Assembly: GCF_001570585.1 (NCBI RefSeq)
Contig: NZ_BBXF01000002.1
Location: 248,001 to 312,000, forward strand
Source: Herbidospora daliensis
GTDB taxonomy: Bacteria > Actinomycetota > Actinomycetes > Streptosporangiales > Streptosporangiaceae
Reading direction: 5' to 3'
Length of the DNA: 64,000 nucleotides
Part shown: one piece after another, positions 53,402 to 61,834 of the stretch
How positions within the stretch are numbered: the first letter of the stretch is position 1
How the letters are laid out: each line of letters starts with the position of its first letter
The notes under the pieces: generated by a model
What the model was told of the DNA's origin: nothing
Database searches by the model: none
The model's input: the letters and a program-made list of their open reading frames with translations, nothing else
Program-made: the position numbers and the translations under genes

Positions 53402-54700
53402 TCAGCAGAGGTCAAGGAATCGATCAAGCACCCGCACGCCAAACTGGAGCGAATCGACCGGCACCCTCTCGTCCACGCCATGGAACATCCCAGAGAAGTC
53501 CAGGTCAGCGGGCAGCTTGAGCGGCGCGAAACCGAACCCGCGAATTCCCAGCCGGGTGAACGCCTTGAGGTCGGTGCCGCCCGAGAGCATGTAGGGAACG
53601 GCCCGCGACCCCGGGTCCTCCTGCTCGAGCGCGTCGGCCATGGCCGTGACCAGCCGCCCGTCGAACGAGGTCTCGACGGCGATGTCGTGGTAGTCGAACT
53701 CGCGCGTGACGTTGGGCCCGAGCAGCTCGTCGACCTTCTCGAAGAACTCCTCCTCCGTACCCGGCAGGAAGCGCCCGTCGACCCGTGCGGTGGCCGTCTG
53801 CGGAATGACGTTGGCCTTGTACCCCGACTCCAGCATCGTCGGGTTGGTCGTGTTGCGGAGGGTCGCCCCGATCATCCGCGCCAGCGGCCCGAGCTTGGCC
53901 ACGGCCGCCTCGGCGCTCTCGGCCTCGACCTCGATGTCGAAGGCCTCCTTGAAGAACGACCTGACCGTGGGGGTGATCCGGATCGGCCACTCGTACCGCC
54001 CCAGCCGCGCCAGCGCCTCGGAGAGCTCGGTGATGGCGTTCTCGTGGTTGAGCATCGACCCGTGCCCCGCCCGCCCCGTGGCGGTCAGCTTCATCCAGGC
54101 GATGCCTTTCTCGGCCGCCTCGATGAGATAGAGGCGCTTGTCCTCGGCCACGGTGACGCTGAACCCGCCCACCTCGCCGATCGCCTCGGTGGCCCCCTCG
54201 AACAGGTGAGGGTGCTTGTCGACGAGCCACTGCGCGCCGTAGTTCCCCCCGGCCTCCTCGTCGGCGGTGAAGATGAGCAGCACGTCCCGCTCGGGCCGCC
54301 GCCCCTCCCGCAGCCGCTTGCGGACGGTGGCGAGGATCATGGCGTCCATGTCCTTCATGTCGACCGCCCCGCGCCCCCAGACGCACCCGTCGGCGATCTC
54401 CCCCGACAGCGGATGATGCCGCCAGTCGTCGGCCTGGAAGGGCACGACGTCGAGGTGACCGTGCAGGATCAGCCCTTCGCGGCCAGGGTCGGTGCCCTCG
54501 ATCCTGGCGACGAGGTTGGCCCGCTTGTGATCGCTTTCCAGGATCGTGGCCTCGACACCGACCTCAGCCAGCTTCGCCGCTACGTACTCGGCCGCCTCAC
54601 GTTCCCCGGGACCGCGGTTGTCGCCGGCGTTTGTCGTGTCGATGCGGATGAGTTCCTGGCACAGGGTGACGACGTCGTTCTCGCCGGTGACGGCGGTCAT
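53402..54700 (-). CDS. M20-family metallopeptidase/deacylase
   Basis: A 432-residue zinc hydrolase. Metal ligands appear as ILHGHLDVVP (His, Asp), WGRGAVDMKDMDAM and IFTADEEAGG (Glu pair), followed by the lid domain for dimerisation. Members cleave amide bonds in peptides or N-acyl amino acids. Cytoplasmic; no signal peptide. ATG 54700 (TAVTGENDVVTLCQELIRIDTTN) was chosen as the family start. Separated from the tRNA-Leu gene by 131 bases. Confidence 0.9.
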   Translation of the reverse strand: MTAVTGENDVVTLCQELIRIDTTNAGDNRGPGEREAAEYVAAKLAEVGVEATILESDHKRANLVARIEGTDPGREGLILHGHLDVVPFQADDWRHHPLSGEIADGCVWGRGAVDMKDMDAMILATVRKRLREGRRPERDVLLIFTADEEAGGNYGAQWLVDKHPHLFEGATEAIGEVGGFSVTVAEDKRLYLIEAAEKGIAWMKLTATGRAGHGSMLNHENAITELSEALARLGRYEWPIRITPTVRSFFKEAFDIEVEAESAEAAVAKLGPLARMIGATLRNTTNPTMLESGYKANVIPQTATARVDGRFLPGTEEEFFEKVDELLGPNVTREFDYHDIAVETSFDGRLVTAMADALEQEDPGSRAVPYMLSGGTDLKAFTRLGIRGFGFAPLKLPADLDFSGMFHGVDERVPVDSLQFGVRVLDRFLDLC

Positions 54701-54831
54701 GGCGTTCCTCCAGAGCGTGGTTCGGCTTGCGCCTCCCATCCTGCCGGTTGGATCTCGGGATGAACCACGCGGCCGGGAGTGCTAACCTTTAACAGCCGAC
54801 GCGGGGAAGACGTTCCGTGTGTGGGTCACCG

Positions 54832-54917
54832 GTCCGGGTGGCGGAATAGGCAGACGCGCTAGCTTGAGGTGCTAGTGCCCAGTGATGGGCATGGGGGTTC
54901 AAGTCCCCCCTCGGACA
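54832..54917 (+). tRNA. tRNA-Leu (anticodon GAG), integration site of the AICE
   Basis: 86 bases. Acceptor GTCCGGG / CTCGGAC, anticodon loop TTGAGGT (GAG, reads CTC/CTT), long variable arm TGCCCAGTGATGGGCA, T-arm with GGGGGTTCAAGTCCCCC. The CCA is not encoded. The 3' part is shared with the recombinase gene on the other strand, so this tRNA holds the left attachment site of the integrated element. Confidence 0.93.
54859..54917. other. Probable attachment site (attL) region in tRNA-Leu
   Basis: The 3' half of tRNA-Leu is also the 3' end of the recombinase gene. In AICEs the core is a direct repeat of the tRNA 3' end. The second copy (attR) should lie beyond position 64000. The exact core cannot be defined here. 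Confidence 0.55.
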
Positions 54918-56574
54918 CGTACCGACAGCCTATGGAATCCTGGTTGCTGACAGCAGCAACCAGGATTTTCTTTTGTCCGGGGTGGTACGTGAGTCTCAGG
55001 CCGAGTTCGTTGTAGATCTTGGCCTTGCGGGTCGGCTCCGCCCGGCCAAGGACGTCCACCAGGCCGCCCATGTCTCGAAGGGCGGCGGCAAGCTCGTCAC
55101 GGTCGAAGGTCCGCCGTTGAGGGACGGGCAGCCGTCGGAGCTTGTGTTCAAGGGCAGCCTTGCGTTTCTGCTCTTCGCCCATCCAGCCAGCGACCAACGC
55201 TGCGTCGGCACCCGCTTCCAGAGCCGCCCGATGACGGGCCAGTTTTCGATCACACTCGGCCATCTGACGGCGGATGTTCTCGGCTTCTGTGACCTCAGGA
55301 GCCGGTGTCTCTTCCACCTCGCCGAGCAGGTCCAGGGTTCGGTTGATGTTGGACGGGCTGAACAGACGCTCCAGCCAACGATCGAGCCGTGGCGCGATGT
55401 CGATCTCGCGAAGGTAGACATTCCTGGGATGTTCGACCCGGTTCGCCAAGGCGTACTCCTCCGGGTAGCGGCAGCGGTAGTACTGCGTCTCATTGATCCA
55501 CTGCCCCTGCATGTTGCGATCACACAGACCACAGACGAGCAGGCCACGGAGCTGGTAGACGTGGCGGGTCCGCAGCACGGTCTTGTCGGTGTGGCAATCT
55601 CCTCGACCGGCCATGGTGAGCTGTACCGCCTCGAAGTCCTCACGGCTGACGATGGGCGGATGCGCCGGCTGGTCCGACCAGATCCAGTTGCTCTCCGGGT
55701 TCCAGCGGAGTTTGGACACGTGGCCCAGGCCGACGTCGTCGACGTCGATGAGCACCTCGTCTTTGCGCTGCCGGTTCCAGACCTGGTAGCCCGTGTACCG
55801 GGGGTTGGTCAGGATGGCGCGAACAGCGCCCTTGGACCAGGCGATGCCCGAGCGATGACGGTTCCTCGCGCGGTCATGCGCCGAAGGGCTCAAGATGCCG
55901 TCCCGGGTCAGACGCTCGGCGATGGCGAACAACCCGTACCCCGTCAAGTAGTCGGCGAAGATGCGGGCGACGACGACCGAGGCGATCGAGTCGAGCTCCA
56001 GCCGGTGAAGTCGCCGACCATCGGCGGCCTTGGACGGGTTCGGGTGCGGCCCCGCGTCAACGAGCAGGTAGCCGTAAGGCGGGCGTCCACCCAGGAACCG
56101 GCCCTCCATCTTCGCTTGGGCGCCCATGGCGCTGCGAACACGGACCTTGACGCGGTTCCGCTCCCCCTTGCTCATCCCGCCGAAGACGCTCATGACGAGG
56201 TCGTGCGCCTCGTTCGCCGGGTCGATGGGGCCGCCCACCTCAGGCACCCACAAGGGCACGCCGAAGTGCTCGAAGATCGGGAAGGTCAGGCCGTATTGGT
56301 TGCCGTAGAAGGCCCGATGCGGCTCACCGATGACCACCGCTTCGAAGCCGCGATTACGGTCCCTGAGAGCCGCCAGGAGAGCCGCCGCGCGGGGACGACG
56401 CTGCCAGGGGATCGAACGCGACTTGTCGACGTCGAAGAACTCGGCGACGATCCCGCCCCCGCGCGACTCGATGAGGGCGCGGGAGCGGGTGATCTGCCAG
56501 GCTCGGGATGACGCAGGATCTTGGTTGTCCTCTGTGGACACGCGGCCGTAGAAGCCGAACCGGATCTCACTCAT
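54859..56574 (-). CDS. int: Large serine recombinase (integrase) of the AICE
   Basis: A 571-residue recombinase. N-terminal resolvase domain with catalytic S13 in FYGRVSTEDNQ and GEPHRAFYG; the 'recombinase' domain (GGRPPYGYLLV, AIAERLTRDGI, AVRAILTNPRYTGYQVW) follows; a zinc ribbon (LLVCGLCDRNMQGQW with later YRCR) and a coiled-coil of about 70 residues complete it. It would insert and excise the element. The last residues (GLEPPCPSLGTSTSS) are read from the antisense strand of tRNA-Leu. Large serine integrases usually target protein genes, so a tRNA target is notable. ATG 56574, with AAAGGCG upstream. Confidence 0.9.
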   Translation of the reverse strand: MSEIRFGFYGRVSTEDNQDPASSRAWQITRSRALIESRGGGIVAEFFDVDKSRSIPWQRRPRAAALLAALRDRNRGFEAVVIGEPHRAFYGNQYGLTFPIFEHFGVPLWVPEVGGPIDPANEAHDLVMSVFGGMSKGERNRVKVRVRSAMGAQAKMEGRFLGGRPPYGYLLVDAGPHPNPSKAADGRRLHRLELDSIASVVVARIFADYLTGYGLFAIAERLTRDGILSPSAHDRARNRHRSGIAWSKGAVRAILTNPRYTGYQVWNRQRKDEVLIDVDDVGLGHVSKLRWNPESNWIWSDQPAHPPIVSREDFEAVQLTMAGRGDCHTDKTVLRTRHVYQLRGLLVCGLCDRNMQGQWINETQYYRCRYPEEYALANRVEHPRNVYLREIDIAPRLDRWLERLFSPSNINRTLDLLGEVEETPAPEVTEAENIRRQMAECDRKLARHRAALEAGADAALVAGWMGEEQKRKAALEHKLRRLPVPQRRTFDRDELAAALRDMGGLVDVLGRAEPTRKAKIYNELGLRLTYHPGQKKILVAAVSNQDSIGCRYVSEGGLEPPCPSLGTSTSS

Positions 56575-56583
56575 GATCGCCTT

Positions 56584-56715
56584 TCAGGCCGCGTTCAGAT
56601 GCGCGGACTTCGTGGTGTGGACGGCGTCCATCAGGATCGCCAGCAGTTGGACCGCCGCTTGCGTGGTCAGGTGGGGAACCTCGCTCGGCAGGTCGATGGA
56701 GAGTTCCTCTTTCAC
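56584..56715 (-). CDS. Tiny coupled AICE protein
   Basis: A 43-residue protein (GTG start overlapping the replication gene stop as GTGA): VKEELSIDLPSEVPHLTTQAAVQLLAIL. Mostly helical, no DNA-binding motif. It sits where AICEs normally carry excisionase, between replication and integrase genes, but the MerR-like excisionase pattern is missing. Function not known. Confidence 0.55.
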   Translation of the reverse strand: MKEELSIDLPSEVPHLTTQAAVQLLAILMDAVHTTKSAHLNAA

Positions 56716-58322
56716 GCGGCCCTCCCTTCGACTGCCGAAAGATCTTGGCCTTCTGCTGCGGCTTGGAGCTGGTTCATGTGAGCCCTCCAGCGGAGGCGCT
56801 CGCGGATGGAGCGCAGCAGGCGGACCCGGATCGGAGAGACGTCGGGGTCTCCAGCCGCGACCGGCGACCAGATGTAGCGGCCGGCGTCGGCGGGTTCGGC
56901 GTCGAGGCCGAGAGCCTCCAGAACCCAGGTGCGGCGGTCGGCCTTGTGCTCGGTGAGGGTCTTGTTCGACCACTTCCGGGAGACCAACACTCGGCGTCCG
57001 CCGTAACCGAGGTGTTCGGCGCGGTGGGCCTTACCCCGGCAGCGGCCGGGGATCATGCCTGGCTTGGCGTTCTTGGGCTGGACGCCATAGCGAAGCCAGT
57101 TTGGGCAGGTCGGTGTGCAAGGTTCGTAGCGCAAGGCGTCGAGTAGACGGGCGGCGTGATCGCGAGCTGCCTGGGTGTCGGCGGCTTGGCCGAGGGTCTT
57201 GGTCAGGTACTTGGAGACGTAGCGGATGGCCTGGTCCGCGTCGGGGGTGCCCGCGAGGATGCCTTGGGCGTCGATCTGCGGACCGAAGCGGACGACGTGG
57301 AACGGCTGGGCGTCAGGGTCGAGTTCGTCGAGTGCCTGTGCCCAGGTGAGCAGGACTTCGCCGGTGGCGGGGTCGAGGTAGCCGGCTTGTTCGTCCCAGA
57401 CAGGGAGGTGGTTGCCCTCGAAGCGGACCACATCGCAGGAGGGCCACCAGACCTGGTGGTAGGTGGCCGCCGCAAGGGCGCGGATGTCGGCGCGGGGCAG
57501 GGTGCCGCGCATGGCCATGTGGAGGTGCGGCGCCAGGCGCTTTTGCATCTCGACCGAGGCGAAGTACTGGACGTCGTAGCCAGCGACGCGGCGAAGGTTC
57601 TGCACGAACCTGTCGATCAGCTTGCCGAAGTGGATCGCGTCCCGTGCCGCGCGCACGTAGTCGTAGCTGCCAGGGTCGACCGGCGCGCCGGCGTTCACCC
57701 GGCCGTAGGTGTCGAGCGTGAGAGTGATGAACATCGAGGGCCGGTACGAGCGCCCATCCGCCCCGCTGTACGTGCGGCCCAGCGTGGTCGCCGTCATCAT
57801 CCGCTTCGGAAGGTTGGGCGCATCTTGGCGACGACGGGTCGAGCGGGAACGCTTCGTTCCGACCAGACCGACGACGTTGCCGCGTACACCCGCCGCGTTG
57901 ATCTCGGCGTCGAGTTCCATGATGGCCTGGTCGTAGTCGTCGGTGGGGTCGCCCGCGGATTGCGCGGTGTCGCGGAGAGCCTGGGCTTCGGCCCGCCACT
58001 CGACCAGGTGCCGTTGGTATTCGGTGGGCTCGTCCGGGGTGGTGACCGGTTCGGCGGCCAGGTGCCAACCTTCGCGGCACTGGGCCATCCGCAACTTCCG
58101 GTTCCGCTTGGCGCACGGCGGACACTTGGCGTCCAGCGTCGAGCCGCACGGGACGTCGATGATCTGGGAGGTGCCGGTCGTGATGTCCATCCGGCGGAGT
58201 GCCACCGGGCGGATGCAGACGCCGTTGTCGATCGCGATGGCCTCGACCACCTCGCGCGCCAGGGGCATCGCCTGCTTGACGGCGCGCGGGGTGTGCCGGT
58301 CGGTCGGGTTGTTCAACGTCAC
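56712..58322 (-). CDS. repSA: RepSA-like replication initiator
   Basis: A 536-residue rolling-circle-type initiator of AICEs and pSAM2-type plasmids. Cys-rich start (GSTLDAKCPPCAKRNRKLRMAQCREGWHL), then the HUH-like motif region FITLTLDTYGRV and HLHMAMRG, WWPSCDVVRF, and DQAIRYVSKYLTKTL (the Tyr motif with Lys) and CTPTCPNW. It nicks the element and starts its replication. GTG 58322 overlaps the zinc-ribbon stop as GTGA. Confidence 0.88.
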   Translation of the reverse strand: MTLNNPTDRHTPRAVKQAMPLAREVVEAIAIDNGVCIRPVALRRMDITTGTSQIIDVPCGSTLDAKCPPCAKRNRKLRMAQCREGWHLAAEPVTTPDEPTEYQRHLVEWRAEAQALRDTAQSAGDPTDDYDQAIMELDAEINAAGVRGNVVGLVGTKRSRSTRRRQDAPNLPKRMMTATTLGRTYSGADGRSYRPSMFITLTLDTYGRVNAGAPVDPGSYDYVRAARDAIHFGKLIDRFVQNLRRVAGYDVQYFASVEMQKRLAPHLHMAMRGTLPRADIRALAAATYHQVWWPSCDVVRFEGNHLPVWDEQAGYLDPATGEVLLTWAQALDELDPDAQPFHVVRFGPQIDAQGILAGTPDADQAIRYVSKYLTKTLGQAADTQAARDHAARLLDALRYEPCTPTCPNWLRYGVQPKNAKPGMIPGRCRGKAHRAEHLGYGGRRVLVSRKWSNKTLTEHKADRRTWVLEALGLDAEPADAGRYIWSPVAAGDPDVSPIRVRLLRSIRERLRWRAHMNQLQAAAEGQDLSAVEGRAA

Positions 58323-58471
58323 CTCCAGTGGTCGGCGTCGGGGATCACGGTCGCCTTGGCGCCGCACTCGCGGCACTCGACGACGGCGCGGACGGGGTAG
58401 ATCCACAGGCTGTCGGTCGTGCCACAGCAGGAGCAGGTCAGGTCGTCGAGGACGTAGGAGAACTCAGCCAC
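58319..58471 (-). CDS. Small zinc-ribbon protein
   Basis: A 50-residue protein (VAEFSYVLDDLTCSCCGTTDSLWIYPV then VECRECGAKATVIPDADHWR). Two CxxC pairs (CSCC region and CREC) form a likely zinc ribbon. GTG 58471 overlaps the previous gene by 8 bases and the stop overlaps repSA as GTGA. AICEs often have such small proteins; role unknown. Confidence 0.65.
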   Translation of the reverse strand: MAEFSYVLDDLTCSCCGTTDSLWIYPVRAVVECRECGAKATVIPDADHWR

Positions 58472-58652
58472 GGTCGTCTCCCTCAACGAGGTCGGCGCGC
58501 AGGCGGGTCAGGCCGGTGTAGGGCTCGGTGGTGATCTGGACGTCAACCAGGCGAAGGAACCGCATCTCCCCCGCGCTGGTGAGCCGCAGGAACATGAGCT
58601 CCTCGGGAACGCTGATCACCTCGGCGCGCGTGCCGGTCAGGGTGAGCTTCAC
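58464..58652 (-). CDS. Small coupled hypothetical AICE protein
   Basis: A 62-residue protein starting GTG 58652 (MKLTLTGTRAEVISVPEELMFLRLTSAGEMRFLRLVDVQITTEPYTGLTRLRADL). Beta-rich, no family recognised. GTGA overlap with the TraSA stop. Confidence 0.6.
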   Translation of the reverse strand: MKLTLTGTRAEVISVPEELMFLRLTSAGEMRFLRLVDVQITTEPYTGLTRLRADLVEGDDRG

Positions 58653-60106
58653 GCCGCCCCGCTCTCGACAGCAGGCCGCGTGGCCAGGTGGTGGGCGACC
58701 ATGTCCCGGATGTCGTCGTCGGAGACGTAAGTGGCGCGGACACGGATCGGGTCGGGCGAGGTTTCGAGACGGACGTAGCCGATGCCGGCGCCCTGTTCGG
58801 GGTTGGACGAGACGAGGTCGGCCAGCGCGCCCCTGTCCCGGGCACCGTCACCGAGGACCATGTCGACCTGTTCGGACTCGTCGAGGCGAAGAGCGATCTT
58901 GTCCGGGAACAGGTTGCGGATGTTCATGACCTCCTTTCGTGGGTCCTGCAATGCGGCCAGGACGCCGAAGCCGACAGCCCGCCCCTGGGTGGTGAGCGTG
59001 GCCAGAGCGGCGGTGATGCGCTGGCGAAGGGCCTTGTCGGACTGGTAGGCGGTCAGGAACGCCACTTCGTCGACGACCACCAGGACGAACGGTTCGTCCA
59101 CCGTCGCGGTGTGCGTGCGGCGCACGCCTGCGTACTTGTCGGCCCGTTGCTGCATCTCCGCTACGGCGGCTTCCAGCAGGTCGGCGCAGTCCGCCGGGGT
59201 GGCGGCGTAACGGCCGTCGAACAAGGGCCTGCCGAGAGACAACTCCATCCGCTTGGGGTCCAGCGCCCAGACCTGGACCAGCCCGGCCGCCATGGCGGGG
59301 AGCAGGCCACGGATGATCGACCAGATCCACGAGCCCTTGCCGGCGCCGGTAGCGCCCGCGATCAAGATGTGGGTTCCGTGCACGTTGAGCCGGTAGGGCT
59401 CGCCGTCCTCACGGTCGCCCACGTCTACCGGCCTGACTTCAGCCGGTCTCTGCTCGGTGTGGTCGGGCAGCGCATGAGCAGGGATCGGATGGGCCAGCGG
59501 GTCGCGGCGCGGCAGGGTCAGCAGCACGGTCCCCGGGGTGTGCAGGGTGACGCGGGCGACGGGCGCACCGAAGCCCTGGGCGAGGTGGTCGGCCCGCTTG
59601 GTCCAGTCCTCCAGGGATTGGCCCTTCAGCATGCGGACGATGACCAGATCGGCCCACGGTGTGCAGCTGACTTTCCGCAGTCGGGGCAGGTAGTCACGAC
59701 CGTGCAAGTGCCGGCCGAGACCCGAGACGATCATGACGGGCTGCCAGTGTCTCCGGTAGATCCAGAACCTTCGCCAGAAGGCCAGCAGCGGCCAGGTGAC
59801 CCGCGAGGAGAACGACGGCCGGTGAATCATGGCCCAACTGGCGAGGATGGGCACAGCCACCCCGATCAGGAAGAGGCTGCCGCGCCAGTCGACCAGGACC
59901 GCCAGGGCGACCAGTGCCCCGACGATGGCGACCGCGATGGGGTGCCGCCAGGTCAGCCGGAACGAACCGGCGATGAGACGGACGAACCATAAGCCGATGG
60001 TCAGGACGGCCGGGGTGTTGACCACGACCGGCCTGAACACGATCTTCGTGTCCGGGGTGGTGGTGACGAGGTTCCGTGCCTCGTCACCAGGAAGTCGGCG
60101 AAACAC
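58649..60106 (-). CDS. traSA: TraSA/FtsK-like DNA translocase
   Basis: A 485-residue FtsK/SpoIIIE-type ATPase. Two or three membrane helices near residues 30-110 (VLTIGLWFVRLIAGSF, VAIVGALVALAVLVDW, LFLIGVAVPILASW), then Walker A AGATGAGKGSW and Walker B VLVVVDEVAFL, ending with the gamma-like region ALRLDESEQVDMVLGDGARDRGALADLV. In AICEs a single such protein moves double-stranded DNA between hyphae. GTG 60106 with GAGGAG ten bases before was chosen. Confidence 0.87.
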   Translation of the reverse strand: MFRRLPGDEARNLVTTTPDTKIVFRPVVVNTPAVLTIGLWFVRLIAGSFRLTWRHPIAVAIVGALVALAVLVDWRGSLFLIGVAVPILASWAMIHRPSFSSRVTWPLLAFWRRFWIYRRHWQPVMIVSGLGRHLHGRDYLPRLRKVSCTPWADLVIVRMLKGQSLEDWTKRADHLAQGFGAPVARVTLHTPGTVLLTLPRRDPLAHPIPAHALPDHTEQRPAEVRPVDVGDREDGEPYRLNVHGTHILIAGATGAGKGSWIWSIIRGLLPAMAAGLVQVWALDPKRMELSLGRPLFDGRYAATPADCADLLEAAVAEMQQRADKYAGVRRTHTATVDEPFVLVVVDEVAFLTAYQSDKALRQRITAALATLTTQGRAVGFGVLAALQDPRKEVMNIRNLFPDKIALRLDESEQVDMVLGDGARDRGALADLVSSNPEQGAGIGYVRLETSPDPIRVRATYVSDDDIRDMVAHHLATRPAVESGAA

Positions 60107-60152
60107 TAGGGTTGTGCTCCTCTCGGAACATATGCAGTGGGCTGGGAGAACC

Positions 60153-60186
60153 GGGGCGGCCGGAGGGTCCAAGCTCCAGCCGCCCC
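60153..60186 (-). terminator. Hairpin between 99-aa gene and traSA
   Basis: Stem GGGGCGGC / GCCGCCCC with an inner GGAG / CTCC and one mismatch. It lies 47 bases ahead of the traSA start and eight bases past the previous gene's stop, so it may reduce read-through into traSA. Confidence 0.5.
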
Positions 60187-60193
60187 ACCTGAG

Positions 60194-60493
60194 TCAGGCC
60201 GCTTCGGTCTCGTTGGGGCCGGGGGGCGCCGACTGAGGCCGGCATTCAGCCACCAGGCTCGTCACGGCCTCCAGCAGTTCGGCCATGAAGTCCATCGGCG
60301 GTTCGGCGTCCGTGTCGGGCAGGCAGATCCGCATGCTGACGCGGTCCTGGTCGATGACGACGTAACCGCCCATCGAGCCCCGGCGGGGGTAGTACCGAAC
60401 CCGCGCCTCGGGTCCGGCGTCGATCGCCACGTTGACCCGGGCCTCACGACCGGGGTGGATCATGATGCTCGCGTAGCCGTAGCCCTCACTCAT
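60194..60493 (-). CDS. AICE hypothetical protein
   Basis: A 99-residue cytoplasmic protein (SEGYGYASIMIHPGREARVNVAIDAGPEARVRYYPRRGSMGGYVVID). Beta-rich start, acidic end. No family recognised. ATG overlaps the pra-like gene stop by 4 nt. Between pra and traSA in many AICEs a similar gene is found. Confidence 0.65.
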   Translation of the reverse strand: MSEGYGYASIMIHPGREARVNVAIDAGPEARVRYYPRRGSMGGYVVIDQDRVSMRICLPDTDAEPPMDFMAELLEAVTSLVAECRPQSAPPGPNETEAA

Positions 60494-60915
60494 GACGCGT
60501 TCTCCTTCATGTTCGGGACGGGCTTGCCGACCCCGGCCATGGAGCGCGGGGCGTACATCTGACGAACCTTGATCGACCAGGCCAGGCGGCCCGCCGCGTT
60601 CACATACGCGACCACCGCGATCTCGCCGAACTCCACCGGGGTGAAGGGCAGGCCCGGCATCGGCGCCGGGGGGACCGGCTGGACCGAGGCGAGGATCTTG
60701 ACGGACACGGTCTTCTGAGCGGGCTTGACCTCGGGATCGGCGTCGAGAACCGGCACCTGCCAGACGAGTTCTCGCGTCTGCTTGTCGCGGGTCTGGACGA
60801 ACCGGCCGTTGGTCGAAGCGTCGAAGTCCTTGACCGGCTCGACGTCTCCGACGACGTAGCAGCCGCGCGGGAAGAGCTGGGCGAAGGTGACGGGGATCGG
60901 TCCCTGCAAAGCCAT
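60490..60915 (-). CDS. Pra-like plasmid replication, integration and excision activator
   Basis: A 141-residue protein starting ALQGPIPVTFAQLFPRGCYVVGDVEPVKDFD, with RELVWQVPVLDADPE and PPAPMPGLPFTPVEFGEIAVVAYV. This matches the Pra activators of pSAM2/pMEA300-type elements. Pra turns on excision and replication, and is normally repressed by KorSA. AGGAGG before ATG 60915. Three KorSA-like half-sites lie in the upstream region. Confidence 0.8.
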   Translation of the reverse strand: MALQGPIPVTFAQLFPRGCYVVGDVEPVKDFDASTNGRFVQTRDKQTRELVWQVPVLDADPEVKPAQKTVSVKILASVQPVPPAPMPGLPFTPVEFGEIAVVAYVNAAGRLAWSIKVRQMYAPRSMAGVGKPVPNMKENAS

Positions 60916-60934
60916 GAGCCTCCTTCTGGGACAA

Positions 60935-60994
60935 CCATTTGTTCGGTCGTCCACTTGTCCGATTGAGTTGCTCTGAACTTACCCCACTCGTCCG
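60935..60994. promoter_or_regulatory. KorSA-like operator cluster upstream of pra
   Basis: Copies of a CCACTTGTCCG half-site: 60935-60945 (CCATTTGTTCG), 60951-60961 (CCACTTGTCCG) and 60984-60994 (CCACTCGTCCG). A fourth (CCACTTGTCTG) is before gntR at 61766. Repression of pra by the GntR protein is inferred from AICE precedents. Confidence 0.55.
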
Positions 60995-61027
60995 GTCAAG
61001 TAAACGAGTAGACGCGCGGGGTAAGGC

Positions 61028-61744
61028 TCAACTCACCTGATAGACATCTTCGAGCTCGTGCAGATCGCCTGGCAGGGCAAGGCTCACGACCATGAACGCA
61101 GTGCCGGCCGCGTCGTGGACCGACGACAGCACAGCGAGGATCGGCGCAGACGAACCGAGTTGTTCGGCCTCATCCTTGGTGGGCTTGCGGGCGGACAGCC
61201 GCTCGATCACGTGGTCGAAGCGGAGGTGCTTCACGGCCTGGAGATGCTGGCGGACACCGTGCCGTAGCGGGTCGGGCTTCTCCAGATCGGTTCCCATGAC
61301 GACCTCAAGCGGGAACCACAAAGCCTGGGCGGCGAAGATCTGATCACCCTGCCGGGCAACCCGACGACGAACGACCACCGGCGTCCGCTCGTCCACTCCA
61401 AGCAGGCGGGCGATGTGACGAGGCGCCGGCACCCGGGTGACGCTGACAGTGGTGTCGCCGAGCTCTGGTTGCTCGGTTGCCGAGAGTCCTGGCCGGGATC
61501 GCTCGGTCGGCGTCTCGGGTCGTCCCTTGACGAAGGAGCCGCGACCGTGTTCGCGCTCGATCCACCCTTGCATCGCCAAGGTCTGGAGTGCGCGGACCAC
61601 GGTCGTCCTGCCGACGCCCAGCTCACGGACCAGTTGGGTCTCTGAGGGCAACATGTCGCCGGGGGCGTACTCGCCATCCCGGATGCGCTGCTGTATCGCC
61701 GCCATCACTTGGGCGTACTTGGGAGGGGCGAATTCCATGCTCAT
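61028..61744 (-). CDS. GntR-family regulator (KorSA-like)
   Basis: A 238-residue regulator. Winged helix near the N-terminus (YAQVMAAIQQRIRDGEYAPGDMLPSETQLVRELGVGRTTVVRALQTLAMQGWIEREHGRGSFV); a UTRA effector domain follows (VPAPRHIARLLGVDERTPVVVRRRV). KorSA of pSAM2 keeps the element silent by repressing pra. Start ATG 61744 or ATG 61738. Confidence 0.85.
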   Translation of the reverse strand: MSMEFAPPKYAQVMAAIQQRIRDGEYAPGDMLPSETQLVRELGVGRTTVVRALQTLAMQGWIEREHGRGSFVKGRPETPTERSRPGLSATEQPELGDTTVSVTRVPAPRHIARLLGVDERTPVVVRRRVARQGDQIFAAQALWFPLEVVMGTDLEKPDPLRHGVRQHLQAVKHLRFDHVIERLSARKPTKDEAEQLGSSAPILAVLSSVHDAAGTAFMVVSLALPGDLHELEDVYQVS

Positions 61745-61765
61745 TCTGACCGCCCAATCACTTTT

Positions 61766-61787
61766 CCACTTGTCTGCATAAGCAGAC
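61766..61787. promoter_or_regulatory. Probable KorSA autoregulatory operator
   Basis: Contains the CCACTTGTCTG half-site and the perfect inverted repeat GTCTGC-ATAA-GCAGAC at 61772-61787, 22 bases upstream of the gntR start. Confidence 0.55.
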
Positions 61788-61834
61788 TAGCGGTTAACCA
61801 GGTGCCTGTCAGTGCCCGGAGATGCGAGGAAGCC

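Noticed and set aside
55583-56511. Plus-strand frames opposite the serine recombinase
   Set aside because: No recognised motif; explained by the recombinase gene on the other strand.
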